From Streptomyces lomondensis (GTDB lineage Bacteria > Actinomycetota > Actinomycetes > Streptomycetales > Streptomycetaceae), in contig NZ_BMWC01000001.1 in NCBI RefSeq assembly GCF_014651035.1, forward strand, positions 1,085,581 to 1,149,580: a DNA stretch of 64,000 bases, read 5' to 3'. Positions 45,609 to 53,232 of this stretch are shown piece after piece. Position numbers and translations under genes: made by a program. The notes beneath the pieces are model-generated. The model worked only from the letters and a program-made list of their open reading frames with translations. It was not told the origin of the DNA and did not search any database. Numbering within the stretch: position 1 is the stretch's first letter; each line of letters starts with the position of its first letter.

Positions 45609-46793
45609 CTAGCCCGCCGCCAGTTCCTTCTCCAGCGGTGTGCGGAAGCGTGGGGTGATCCTGGTCGTGCCGACCCAGCCGCTCAGCCGTTCCGCCTCCG
45701 TCTCGATCGCCGCGAGGGCCTCCCGGCCGACGCCCTGCCCGTCGAGGATCCGCCAGGTGATCTCCCCGTCGGTCCGCTGCGCCCAGCCGCCGACCACCCT
45801 GCCGTTCCACCACACCGTCGGCCCGACATTGCCGCTGCGGTCGAACAGCAAGGGCCGCAGCTCCGGCGCGAGGTACCAGTCGCGCTGCTGCCAGCCCATC
45901 GCCGTCGGGTCGAGAGCGGGCAGGAGCGCGGCCCAGGGGGCGTCCGGCTCGGGCACCGGGGCGACGTCGCCCTCGGCCACGTACCCGGGGCCCTCGTCCA
46001 GCTCCACCGGCTGCGCCCCGATCGCGGCCAGCGCCCTGCGGACCTCCGTCACCCGCCACCCCGTCCACCACTTCAGGTCGGCCTCGGTCGCCGGACCGCA
46101 CGCGGCGAGCCACCGTCTCAGCAGCTCCGCCTGCGCCTCGGCGGCGTCCAGTTCCGGGTGCTCGGGGGCGACGGCCCAGCGGAACTGGCCGGACGTCCAG
46201 GAGCCGAGCGGCCGGCCGCGTACGACCTTGCCCTCGACGCCCAGCACCCTCAGCAGCCTGGTCGAGACCGTGTGCAGGCCCTCGTAGCTCTTGCCCGCTC
46301 CGTACACGAACTGCTCGCGCAGCCGCGGCTCGTCCTGGGCGAGTTCGGCGGCCGTCGCCTGCCCGCGCCGGGCGAGCGCCGCCAGCGTCGACTCCTCGAC
46401 CTCCTTCAGCCAGGCCGCGTCCGGCGCCCCGGCCGCCGCCATGTGCTTGAGCAGCCCGGCGCGTTCCTTGGCGGCGACGGCCAGGCCCGTCGAAGCGTGC
46501 ACGACGGCGGTCAGGGCCGTGGGGAAGACGAACACCGTGTGCCGCATGCCGTGCATCCGCACCAGAGAACGGTCCTCGTACAGCGCCCGCCCCGTCTCCG
46601 CCACCGTCTTGGCGGGGTCGGCTAGCCGCGCGCCCACGGCCAGGTACACCGTCGCCGGGTCGGTGCCGTGCAGCGCGACCAGCGAACCGGCGACCTCCTC
46701 GGGCGTCGCCGCCCCCGCAGACCCGGCCAGCCGCTGCCGCAGCCCCAGCCGCGCCCGCCTCTCCGCCACGCCGATGTACCGCTGCGCCCCCAT
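45609..46793 (-). CDS. Winged helix DNA-binding domain protein (YcaQ/AlkX-like superfamily)
   Basis: 394 residues from ATG 46793 with GGAGG six bases upstream (a GTG at 46805 would add four residues). The HTH_42-type fold appears as three winged helices: IGVAERRARLGLRQRLAG, SLVRMHGMRHTVFVFPT and LRRWLAACGPATEADLKWWTGW. The conserved LLPALDPTAMGWQQRDWYL and NGRVVGGWAQR segments resemble the YcaQ/AlkX DNA glycosylase relatives, which unhook interstrand crosslinks; the QxD/QxQ-type active site cannot be confirmed by eye. A PafBC-type promoter motif lies 39 bases upstream, fitting a DNA-repair role. Confidence 0.8.
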   Translation of the reverse strand: MGAQRYIGVAERRARLGLRQRLAGSAGAATPEEVAGSLVALHGTDPATVYLAVGARLADPAKTVAETGRALYEDRSLVRMHGMRHTVFVFPTALTAVVHASTGLAVAAKERAGLLKHMAAAGAPDAAWLKEVEESTLAALARRGQATAAELAQDEPRLREQFVYGAGKSYEGLHTVSTRLLRVLGVEGKVVRGRPLGSWTSGQFRWAVAPEHPELDAAEAQAELLRRWLAACGPATEADLKWWTGWRVTEVRRALAAIGAQPVELDEGPGYVAEGDVAPVPEPDAPWAALLPALDPTAMGWQQRDWYLAPELRPLLFDRSGNVGPTVWWNGRVVGGWAQRTDGEITWRILDGQGVGREALAAIETEAERLSGWVGTTRITPRFRTPLEKELAAG

Positions 46794-46831
46794 GCAGGCC
46801 TCCACTCGTCGCGTCCCTCCGCCCCGACTGC

Positions 46832-46854
46832 ATCATCGCGGACGCCACTGACAA
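46832..46854 (-). promoter_or_regulatory. PafBC-type DNA-damage promoter motif before the winged-helix gene
   Basis: On the minus strand TTGTCAGTG (46854-46846), eight bases, GATGAT (46837-46832), 38 bases before ATG 46793. The -35 block is exact; the -10 differs from TAnnnT in its first base. Confidence 0.65.
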
Positions 46855-46870
46855 TCGCCCGCCGGACGCC

Positions 46871-48352
46871 TCAGGAGTGCCGCTTCAGCAGCCCGGTCAC
46901 ATACGCGTTCAGACGCCCCGCCAGCACCGCTGGGGCACCTCCCACGCCCTGAGGGCAGTGGGGGAGGGCGACGTCCAGGTCGGCGGGACCCCACGAGGTC
47001 TCCACCCAGTCGACGACCCCGCTGATCCGCAGACCATCGCTGCCCGAGCCCATGAACAGCACGTTCCCGGGATGGAAGTCCCGGTGCAGGAAGCAGCCGT
47101 CGTACGGGGGCGGGTCCCGGCGGATCACGTCCACGGCCCGCTTCCACAACGCGCCCTCCGGTGCGTTCACCTGCTCCGGGGACGTCCACGCCTGGTACGG
47201 ACGCGGCCGCTCCCCCGTCGCAGGAACGACCCGGTGGATCCGGGCCAGCTGGGCCGCCAGCAGGTCCACCCGCGCGACGAGGTCCTCCTCGTCGACCCGG
47301 ATCCGCCCCGGCAGCAGGGACATCAGCAGAGACGGATGATCGCAGTGCTCGCCGGTCGCGTCCACGCCGATCAGCTCGGCGGCCGGTACGCCCTCCTGCC
47401 CCGCCAGCAGCGTGAGGATCTCCGCCTCGCGGGCCAGCAGGCCGGGAGCGTGCCGCCGGAAGAAGGGCTTCACGAAGGTCCGGAGCGCCAGTTCCGTGCC
47501 GTCGTCGAGGGTGAGCCGCCGCATCTGGGCGCTCCAGCCGCCCGTCAGGAAAGTGGACTTGTCGACCGTACGGCCCTCGGGAAGCTGCTTGGCCACCCAC
47601 GCGCGCGTGGCCGTCCAGCCCCGCCCGCCGAGCCCGGTCAGGACGGCGGTGACGAACTCCCGCCGGTCGTCGGGGTGGTCGCGGAACCACAGCCCCAACC
47701 GGTGCTCCGCGTCGGGCAGTTCCCAGTGGGTGAACTGCGCGCGCCGGGCCAGCGCCTCCGAGACGGCCTCCGTCACCGCGGGCGGGATGACCTCGTCCGT
47801 GCCCGGCACCGCGAGCACCGCCCGCCCCTCGTACGCCCGCAGCACCTCCAGCGCGGGCGCCGTACGCCAGCTCCCGGCCCGGCGGATGATCGCGCTGAAC
47901 CGCCCGTTCCCCTCGCCGAACGGCACGTCCCACGCCTCGGCCGCGTACACCGCCGGCGCGCACAGCCCCAGGGCCGCCACCCGGTGGCCGTAGTGCCGGG
48001 CGAGATCGGCCACCGTCTGGCCGCTCATGCTGAACCCGACCAGGACCAGCGGCGCGTCCACGCGCGCGTGCGTGTCGATGACGGACACGGCCTGCTCGAA
48101 GCGGCGGCGCAGGCTCAACTCCCGCAGCAGGCCCGTGCTCTCCCCGTGCCCCGAGAAGTCGAAGGCGAGGGCGCGGCAGCCGTGCGCGACGAACTCCTCC
48201 AGCAGCGGCACCAGCCGCTCCTTGCTGCCGTTGCCCGCGCCGTGCAGCAGGACGGCGGTCGCCCGGGCCGGTGCACCGCCGCCCGCGTCGCCGCACAGGC
48301 CGCTGAGGCGTTCACCGTCGACGATGTGCGCGAAAGGGACCAGCTCACTCAT
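46871..48352 (-). CDS. Fusion of an alpha/beta-hydrolase with an aminoglycoside phosphotransferase-like kinase
   Basis: 493 residues from ATG 48352 (MSELVPFAHIVDGERLSGL). Residues ~1-240 are an alpha/beta-hydrolase: TAVLLHGAGNGSKERL (oxyanion), nucleophile elbow LVGFSMSG (Ser ~104), acid in VPGTDEVIPP and His in ELPDAEHRLG. Residues ~250-490 are an APH/choline-kinase fold: QMRRLTLDDGTELALRTF (nucleotide Lys replaced or shifted), FLHRDFHPGNVLF (catalytic Asp) and ISGVVDWVETSWGPADLDVA (metal Asp). Either domain usually stands alone. The last ~20 residues include sequence encoded by a palindromic repeat (46931-46967). Substrates unknown; do not read the kinase as antibiotic resistance. Confidence 0.82.
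   Translation of the reverse strand: MSELVPFAHIVDGERLSGLCGDAGGGAPARATAVLLHGAGNGSKERLVPLLEEFVAHGCRALAFDFSGHGESTGLLRELSLRRRFEQAVSVIDTHARVDAPLVLVGFSMSGQTVADLARHYGHRVAALGLCAPAVYAAEAWDVPFGEGNGRFSAIIRRAGSWRTAPALEVLRAYEGRAVLAVPGTDEVIPPAVTEAVSEALARRAQFTHWELPDAEHRLGLWFRDHPDDRREFVTAVLTGLGGRGWTATRAWVAKQLPEGRTVDKSTFLTGGWSAQMRRLTLDDGTELALRTFVKPFFRRHAPGLLAREAEILTLLAGQEGVPAAELIGVDATGEHCDHPSLLMSLLPGRIRVDEEDLVARVDLLAAQLARIHRVVPATGERPRPYQAWTSPEQVNAPEGALWKRAVDVIRRDPPPYDGCFLHRDFHPGNVLFMGSGSDGLRISGVVDWVETSWGPADLDVALPHCPQGVGGAPAVLAGRLNAYVTGLLKRHS
46931..46967. repeat. REP-like palindrome inside the 3' end of the fusion gene
   Basis: CCTCCCACGCCCT (46938-46950) folds against GGGCAGTGGGGGAGG (46953-46967). The style (GGGGCACCTCCCA...TGGGGGAGG) is that of small palindromic repeats scattered in Streptomyces genomes. 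Here it encodes LPHCPQGVGGAP in the protein. Confidence 0.6.
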
Positions 48353-48392
48353 CCGGCCATTCACTCACGCCGCGCGGACCCGTGAGGGGCGA

Positions 48393-48977
48393 TCACAGAC
48401 CAGGCGCCCCCCACACCGGGAACCAGCGGCCCAGGTCCTCCTCGATCCGCAGGTCGTCGGCGAGCGCGGCCCGCACCTGGAGTTCCAGCGCGTTGTCGCG
48501 CCGCTGCCCCTCGCCGGGCAGGGGCGCGAACGGGTAGAACGTGCCGCGCTTGTAGAGGTAGACCAGCGCGAGCCGCCGTCCCGCCTGGTTCCGGAACACG
48601 GCCGATGAGCACAGCAGTTGGGGGCCGAACCCGTTGACCTCCATCTGGCTGTTGACGGCGTGCAGGTCGTTCACGAGGGCCGCGAGCTGGTCGGGGGAGC
48701 GGTGCGAGACCAGCCAGGAGTAGCCGTAGTCATCCTGACGCAGCTCCACCGGCGGGCCGTCGCGGTCGGTGTCGGCGTCCAGCAGCGCCCGCACCTCGCG
48801 GTGGGTCTGCTCGAAGGCCGCGCCCTCGACCGTGGCAAAGCACACCGCCCCCTGCCCGGTCGGGGTGAACCCCACGGCGGCCTCCAGGGTCACGGCCGCC
48901 GACGGCAGCGCGAACAGCCGGTCGAGATCCGCCGCGACCGGCTTGGTCCGGCCGAGCAGGATGTCCAGCAGCCCCAT
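48393..48977 (-). CDS. pspAB: PspA-associated protein PspAB
   Basis: 194 residues from ATG 48977 (MGLLDILLGRTKPVAADLDRLFALP), seven bases after htpX stops. The start sequence and length fit the PspAB family, found with HtpX and PspA-like genes in actinobacteria and archaea. The body is a globular alpha/beta protein (VTLEAAVGFTPTGQGAVCF, DDYGYSWLVSHRSPDQLAALVNDLHAVN, FGPQLLCSSAVF, VYLYKRGTFYPFAPLPGEGQRRDNALE). It is thought to act in membrane stress together with the protease HtpX. No pspA gene is in the window. Confidence 0.85.
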   Translation of the reverse strand: MGLLDILLGRTKPVAADLDRLFALPSAAVTLEAAVGFTPTGQGAVCFATVEGAAFEQTHREVRALLDADTDRDGPPVELRQDDYGYSWLVSHRSPDQLAALVNDLHAVNSQMEVNGFGPQLLCSSAVFRNQAGRRLALVYLYKRGTFYPFAPLPGEGQRRDNALELQVRAALADDLRIEEDLGRWFPVWGAPGL

Positions 48978-48984
48978 GCTCCGC

Positions 48985-49908
48985 TCACACCCCTCCGGGT
49001 GCCGCCGCCTCGCCCAGCTCGGCGGAGATCCGGCCCAGCTGGTCGAGCCGTTCCTCCAGGCTCGGGTGGGTCGAGAAGAGCCGCGCGACACCGGGCTCGC
49101 GGCCCAGCGCCGGCGTGAAGTAGAACGCGTTGAAGGCCTGGGCCGTGCGCAGGTCCTTGGTCGGGATGCGGGCGATGTCGCCGGAGACCTTGGTGAGCGC
49201 GGAGGCCAGCGCCGAGGGCCGGCCGGTGAGCAGCGCCGCCGCCCGGTCCGCGGCCAGTTCCCGGTACCGGGACAGAGCGCGGATCAGCAGGAAGCTGATC
49301 GCGTACACGGCGGCCGACACGCCCATCACCGCGGCGAAGACGGCAGCCGTGTTCTGGTCCCGCCGGCCCCCGCCGAACAGCTGCGAGTAGAAGGCGAACC
49401 GGACGATCAGCCCCGCGATCACGCCGAGGAACGACGCGACCGTGATCACGGCGACGTCCTTGTGCGCCACGTGCGACAGCTCGTGCGCGAGCACGCCCTC
49501 CAGCTCGGCCGGCTCCAGCCGCCTGAGCAGCCCGGTCGTCACACAGACCACGGCGTGGTCGGGGTTCCGGCCGGTCGCGAACGCGTTCGGCATGTCCATA
49601 TCGGACACGGCGACCACCGGCTTGGGCATGTCCGCGAGGGCGCACATCCGGTCGATCACCGCGTGCAGCTCGGGAAACTCCTCCCGCTCCACGACCCGGC
49701 CGCGCATGGCGTACAGCGCGATCCGGTCCGAGAACCAGTACTGCGCGCCGAGCAGCGCCGCCGCGACCACCACGACCAGCACCCACGACTTCAGCAGCAC
49801 GACCAACGCGGCGACGAACCCCACGTACAGCAACCCGAGCAGGAACAGTGTGATCCCCATACGGGTGGTCAACCGCCGATCACTCCGAAAGCGGCTGTGC
49901 ATTTGCAT
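48985..49908 (-). CDS. htpX: Membrane zinc metalloprotease HtpX (M48)
   Basis: 307 residues from ATG 49908 (MQMHSRFRSDRRL; ATG 49902 is an alternative). Two membrane helices near the start (~20-60) and two after the active site. Zinc site HEXXH in LEGVLAHELSHVAHKD (~143), third ligand Glu in RALSRYRELAADR. VSDMDMPNAFATGRNP is the usual substrate-groove segment. HtpX degrades damaged membrane proteins as part of envelope quality control. Followed closely by pspAB, so the pair forms a stress operon. Confidence 0.94.
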   Translation of the reverse strand: MQMHSRFRSDRRLTTRMGITLFLLGLLYVGFVAALVVLLKSWVLVVVVAAALLGAQYWFSDRIALYAMRGRVVEREEFPELHAVIDRMCALADMPKPVVAVSDMDMPNAFATGRNPDHAVVCVTTGLLRRLEPAELEGVLAHELSHVAHKDVAVITVASFLGVIAGLIVRFAFYSQLFGGGRRDQNTAAVFAAVMGVSAAVYAISFLLIRALSRYRELAADRAAALLTGRPSALASALTKVSGDIARIPTKDLRTAQAFNAFYFTPALGREPGVARLFSTHPSLEERLDQLGRISAELGEAAAPGGV

Positions 49909-50000
49909 CACCCCGCAGCTCACGCACTCGTCCCACTGCCAGTGTGCACCCGGGCCCACCCATGAACGGGTCGCGATCATCCCCAGTCCCGGCAAAGCCA

Positions 50001-50371
50001 TCAGCCCCCGGCGGCCACGGCATAGCCGGGCACGGACGGCCACCGCACGGTCAGCACGACCGACTCCTCCTCCGCATACCACGAGTGATCGACGCCGCGC
50101 CCCCACACCACGTAGTCCCCCTGCCGCTCCAGCAGCACGCTGCGCCCCGGCAGCTCGACCCGGAAACGCCCGCTGATCAGCACGAGCAGCGCGGTACGTA
50201 CCTCACCCCGCACCCACTCGGCCCGCTCGTCCCCCGGGGATGAACCCCCCACTTCACCTCCACGGCGTCACTGCGCCGCGGATCCCCCACGTCCTTGAAG
50301 TGCCCGAGGATCCACCCCCGGTCCAGGGCGGCGTCCTCGCCCGCGTTGCCCGTGTACACGCTGTCACTCAC
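50001..50371 (-). pseudogene. Frameshifted small cupin-domain gene
   Basis: The 5' half starts at GTG 50371 (MSDSVYTGNAGEDAALDRGWIL...VEVKWGVHPRG) and the 3' half continues in another frame (DERAEWVRGEVRTALLVLIS...WPSVPGYAVAAGG). One extra base in the C/G run at about 50231-50250 would restore a ~122-residue cupin, whose beta strands are clear (VLISGRFRVELPG, LERQGDYVVWGRGVDHSWYAEE). The left end of a MITE lies 12 bases before the start codon and has replaced the native upstream region; no SD is left. A sequencing error in the homopolymer run is possible, but the MITE also argues for decay. Confidence 0.72.
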
Positions 50372-50459
50372 GGGCCCGGAGGCTAGGGCCTGTCGTTTGG
50401 ATCACGCCGCAGACGCGGGGTCTGGCACGCGCATCTGCCGCGTTGTCGTCGGTTGCCGA

Positions 50460-50503
50460 CTCCCCCAAGCTCTCGACTTCGCTCGAGCAGGGGGGACCCC
50501 CAT
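50460..50503. repeat. Palindromic repeat, copy 1 (inside the MITE)
   Basis: Begins CTCCCCCAAGCTCTCG, ends CTCGAGCAGGGGGGACCC plus CCAT. The flanks CTCCCCC/GGGGGGA and the core CTCTCG/CGAG can pair into a hairpin. Same element type as copy 2, with five differences. Confidence 0.75.
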
Positions 50504-50538
50504 CGCGTCGACGCCCTCCTCCGCCTTGCAGCTGCACG

Positions 50539-50583
50539 CTCCCCCAAGCTCTCGGCTGCGCTCGAGCAGGGAGGTACCCCCAT
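50539..50583. repeat. Palindromic repeat, copy 2 (inside the MITE)
   Basis: Begins CTCCCCCAAGCTCTCG, ends CTCGAGCAGGGAGGTACC plus CCCAT; same orientation as copy 1 and 36 bases downstream of it. Confidence 0.75.
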
Positions 50584-50673
50584 GACCCCGCTCACCGGCA
50601 CTGAACAGCACCGTCACTTCCCTGCGACCTGATCCAAGCGACAGCCCCTAGCAGCCGCGCCGAGTCAGCTGCC

Positions 50674-50934
50674 CTAGTACGGGGCCCGGAAGTTGATGTA
50701 CCCCAGCAGCACGATCACCGCCGCCACACAGCCGAGCACCACGGCCGTGGACACCCACGAGGAGCGGCGACGCGACCCCACGTGCTCCGGGTCGGCGCGG
50801 AACGGCACGGGTCCGGGCGGGTTGTGCTTCCAGCGGGCGGCGAGCATCCGGGCCCGGGCGGAGGGCTCCTTGTGCTCGGCGCTGTCCGCCCATCTGAGGT
50901 CGAACTCCCGCTCGCCGTCGTGCCGTTCGGACAT
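50674..50934 (-). CDS. Small tail-anchored membrane protein
   Basis: 86 residues from ATG 50934, with GAGAGG about ten bases upstream. A charged N-terminal part (ERHDGEREFDLRWADSAEHKE, then ARMLAARWKHNPPGPVPFRA) is followed by one C-terminal membrane helix (~62-82, TAVVLGCVAAVIVLLGYINF). No family function. Lies downstream of glnA in the same direction but beyond the glnA terminator; the MITE borders its stop codon by 23 bases. Confidence 0.78.
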   Translation of the reverse strand: MSERHDGEREFDLRWADSAEHKEPSARARMLAARWKHNPPGPVPFRADPEHVGSRRRSSWVSTAVVLGCVAAVIVLLGYINFRAPY

Positions 50935-51020
50935 CCCCGTCAACCTCTCTCGAACAACAGTGTCACTGTCGATAATCCCCTGTCCGCCTCCGTCTGTGAA
51001 GCGGGATCCGGGCATACGAC

Positions 51021-51055
51021 GGTGCCCCCGCCTCCGGGAAGGAGACGGGGGCACC
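51021..51055 (-). terminator. Terminator of glnA
   Basis: GGTGCCCCCGCCTCC (51021-51035) and GGAGACGGGGGCACC (51041-51055) pair in 14 of 15 positions around GGGAA, 23 bases past the stop codon. Confidence 0.88.
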
Positions 51056-51077
51056 GCGGGTACGACGGGGGCGTCGA

Positions 51078-52487
51078 TCACACGTCGAAGTACAGCTCGA
51101 ACTCGTGCGGGTGCGGACGCAGCTGCAGCGGAGCGATCTCGTTCGTGCGCTTGTAGTCGATCCACGTCTCGATCAGGTCCGGCGTGAACACGTCGCCCTG
51201 GAGGAGGAACTCGTGGTCGGCCTCGAGGGAGTCGAGGACGGCCGGGAGCGAGGTCGGGACCTGCGGGACGCCGGCGTGCTCCTCGGGAGCCAGCTCGTAC
51301 AGGTCCTTGTCGATCGGCTCGGCCGGCTCGATCTTGTTCTTGATGCCGTCCAGGCCGGCCAGCAGCAGCGCCGAGAAGGCCAGGTACGGGTTGCCGGAGG
51401 AGTCGGGCGCGCGGAACTCGACGCGCTTGGCCTTCGGGTTCGAGCCCGTGATCGGGATACGCATCGCGGCGGAGCGGTTGCGCTGCGAGTAGACCAGGTT
51501 GACCGGGGCCTCGAAGCCGGGGACCAGGCGGTGGTACGAGTTCACCGTCGGGTTGGTGAAGGCCAGCAGCGACGGGGCGTGCTTGAGGATGCCGCCGATG
51601 TAGTAGCGGGCGGTGTCCGACAGGCCCGCGTAACCGGCCTCGTCGTAGAAGAGCGGGGAGCCGCCCGACCACAGGGACTGGTGGACGTGCATGCCCGAGC
51701 CGTTGTCACCGAAGATCGGCTTCGGCATGAAGGTCGCGGTCTTGCCGTTCTTCCACGCCACGTTCTTCACGATGTACTTGAAGAGCTGGAGGTCGTCGGC
51801 GGCGGCGAGCAGCGTGTTGAACTTGTAGTTGATCTCGGCCTGGCCGGCGGTGCCCACCTCGTGGTGCTGGCGCTCCACCTTCAGGCCGGCCCGCTCCAGC
51901 TCCAGGGAGATCTCGGCACGCAGGTCGGCGAAGTGGTCGACCGGCGGGACCGGGAAGTAGCCGCCCTTGTAGCGGACCTTGTAACCACGGTTGTCCTCGA
52001 GGGCACCGGTGTTCCAGGCACCCGCCTCGGAGTCGATGTGGTAGAAGGACTCGTTCGCGCTGGTCGCGAAGCGGACGCTGTCGAACACGTAGAACTCGGC
52101 CTCGGGGCCGAAGTACGCCGTGTCGGCGATCCCGGTGGAGGCGAGGTAGGCCTCGGCCTTCTTCGCCACGTTGCGCGGGTCACGGGAGTACTGCTCGCCC
52201 GTGATCGGGTCGTGGATGAAGAAGTTGATGTTCAGCGTCTTGTCACGGCGGAACGGGTCGACCCGGGCGGTCGACAGGTCCGCGCGCAGCGCCATGTCGG
52301 ACTCGTGAATGGCCTGGAAACCCCGGATCGAGGATCCGTCGAAGGCGAGCTCGTCGTCCGGGTCGAACGCGTCGACAGGCACCGTGAAGTGCTGCATCAC
52401 GCCCGGGAGGTCGCAGAAGCGGACGTCGATGAACTTGACGTCCTCGTCCGCGATGAACTTCTTGGCCTCGTCGGCGTTCTGGAACAT
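51078..52487 (-). CDS. glnA: Glutamine synthetase type I
   Basis: 469 residues from ATG 52487 with GGAGGAG upstream. GS-I beta type: [38 protein letters not shown] (beta-grasp), [17 protein letters not shown] (metal Glu), [23 protein letters not shown], and the adenylylation Tyr in [10 protein letters not shown] (~396), target of GlnE encoded at 7-10 kb. It forms a dodecamer and makes glutamine from glutamate, ammonia and ATP. Expression is controlled by GlnR through the tandem box at 52585-52622. Divergent from an RDD membrane protein. Confidence 0.97.
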   Translation of the reverse strand: MFQNADEAKKFIADEDVKFIDVRFCDLPGVMQHFTVPVDAFDPDDELAFDGSSIRGFQAIHESDMALRADLSTARVDPFRRDKTLNINFFIHDPITGEQYSRDPRNVAKKAEAYLASTGIADTAYFGPEAEFYVFDSVRFATSANESFYHIDSEAGAWNTGALEDNRGYKVRYKGGYFPVPPVDHFADLRAEISLELERAGLKVERQHHEVGTAGQAEINYKFNTLLAAADDLQLFKYIVKNVAWKNGKTATFMPKPIFGDNGSGMHVHQSLWSGGSPLFYDEAGYAGLSDTARYYIGGILKHAPSLLAFTNPTVNSYHRLVPGFEAPVNLVYSQRNRSAAMRIPITGSNPKAKRVEFRAPDSSGNPYLAFSALLLAGLDGIKNKIEPAEPIDKDLYELAPEEHAGVPQVPTSLPAVLDSLEADHEFLLQGDVFTPDLIETWIDYKRTNEIAPLQLRPHPHEFELYFDV

Positions 52488-52584
52488 CCAGCTCCTCCTA
52501 CTCCCGACCGTCCCGCCGGGGTGGTAGTTCGTTCGTGCGGCCAGTGCGGGTGGCACACGCTGACCTCGACCCTAGGGACGGGTG

Positions 52585-52622
52585 ATTTCTCTGGCGTGAC
52601 CCATTTGTTTCGCACAAGTTAA
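52585..52622 (-). promoter_or_regulatory. Tandem GlnR boxes upstream of glnA
   Basis: On the minus strand TTAAC (52622-52618), n6, GAAAC (52611-52607), n6, GTCAC (52600-52596), n6, GAAAT (52589-52585). This is the full a1-b1-a2-b2 arrangement of the GlnR consensus (gTnAC-n6-GaAAC) with exact 11-base periodicity, ~98 bases before the start codon. Confidence 0.92.
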
Positions 52623-52697
52623 CCGGCTCCCCTTTCACGGTAGCCCGGACACACCCCGCCGTGCCCTGGTCAATTACGGGCGCAGTACCGTGGACGG

Positions 52698-53165
52698 GTG
52701 GACAACAGGCAAGCACTCGGATCCTGGCTCTCCGGGCCCCGCGCGGCCGCGGAAGAGGCCGGTGTCGACTTCGGATACCGGGGCGAGCAGCTCGGTCTGC
52801 CCGAGGAGGGACCCGGCTCGATCGCCCGCCCGGGCCGCCGGCTCGGTGCCCTGGCCGTGGACTGGGGCCTGAGCCTCCTGATCGCATACGGTCTCATCAC
52901 CCAGAGCTACAACGAGGCCGCGCAGATCTGGGCGCCGCTCATCATGTTCGCGCTGATGGTCCTCACGGTCGGTACGGTCGGCTTCACCCCGGGCAAGCGG
53001 CTCCTCGGTCTGCGCGTGCTCGCCCTGGAGACCGGCCGCGTCAGCCCCTGGCGCGCCGCGCTGCGCACGGTCCTGCTCTTCCTGGCGATCCCCGCCCTGA
53101 TCTGGGACCGCGACGGCCGGGGTCTGCACGACCGGCTGGCGGGCACGGTCGAGGTCCGCATCTGA
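52698..53165 (+). CDS. RDD family membrane protein
   Basis: 155 residues from GTG 52698. A soluble N-terminus of ~48 residues (RQALGSWLSGPRAAAEEAG...) is followed by the RDD domain, named for its Arg-Asp pair: PGRRLGALAVDWGLSLLIAYGL starts the first membrane helix, then two more helices (~75-95 and ~125-140). GFTPGKRLLGLRVL and DGRGLHDRLAGTVEV are typical. Some RDD proteins move ions, but most are uncharacterised. Conserved next to glnA in Streptomyces, though no functional link is known. Confidence 0.88.
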   Translation: MDNRQALGSWLSGPRAAAEEAGVDFGYRGEQLGLPEEGPGSIARPGRRLGALAVDWGLSLLIAYGLITQSYNEAAQIWAPLIMFALMVLTVGTVGFTPGKRLLGLRVLALETGRVSPWRAALRTVLLFLAIPALIWDRDGRGLHDRLAGTVEVRI

Positions 53166-53178
53166 CGCGTATGGACAT

Positions 53179-53218
53179 GAAGGAGGGGTGCCCGGAATGA
53201 TCCGGGCACCCCTCCTTC
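53179..53218. terminator. Bidirectional terminator with perfect 18-bp stem
   Basis: GAAGGAGGGGTGCCCGGA (53179-53196), loop ATGA, TCCGGGCACCCCTCCTTC (53201-53218); between convergent RDD and DUF4191 genes. Confidence 0.93.
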
Positions 53219-53232
53219 TGTCATGTGCGGGG

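Larger units (their letters stand above)
50383..50651. mobile_element. IS5-type MITE with 22-base terminal inverted repeats
   Basis: Left end CTAGGGCCTGTCGTTTGG-ATCA (50383-50404) and right end TGATCCAAGCGACAGCCC-CTAG (50630-50651) are inverted repeats matching in 20 of 22 bases. CTAG at both borders fits the YTAR target duplication of IS5-family elements. The 269-base element has no transposase frame, so it would need one in trans. It contains two copies of a 44-base palindrome. It sits between the cupin pseudogene and an 86-residue membrane-protein gene. Confidence 0.82.

Noticed and set aside
46871..48352. Aminoglycoside resistance from the APH-like domain
   Set aside because: The fold is shared with choline, homoserine and many other small-molecule kinases, and the hydrolase fusion does not fit a resistance gene.
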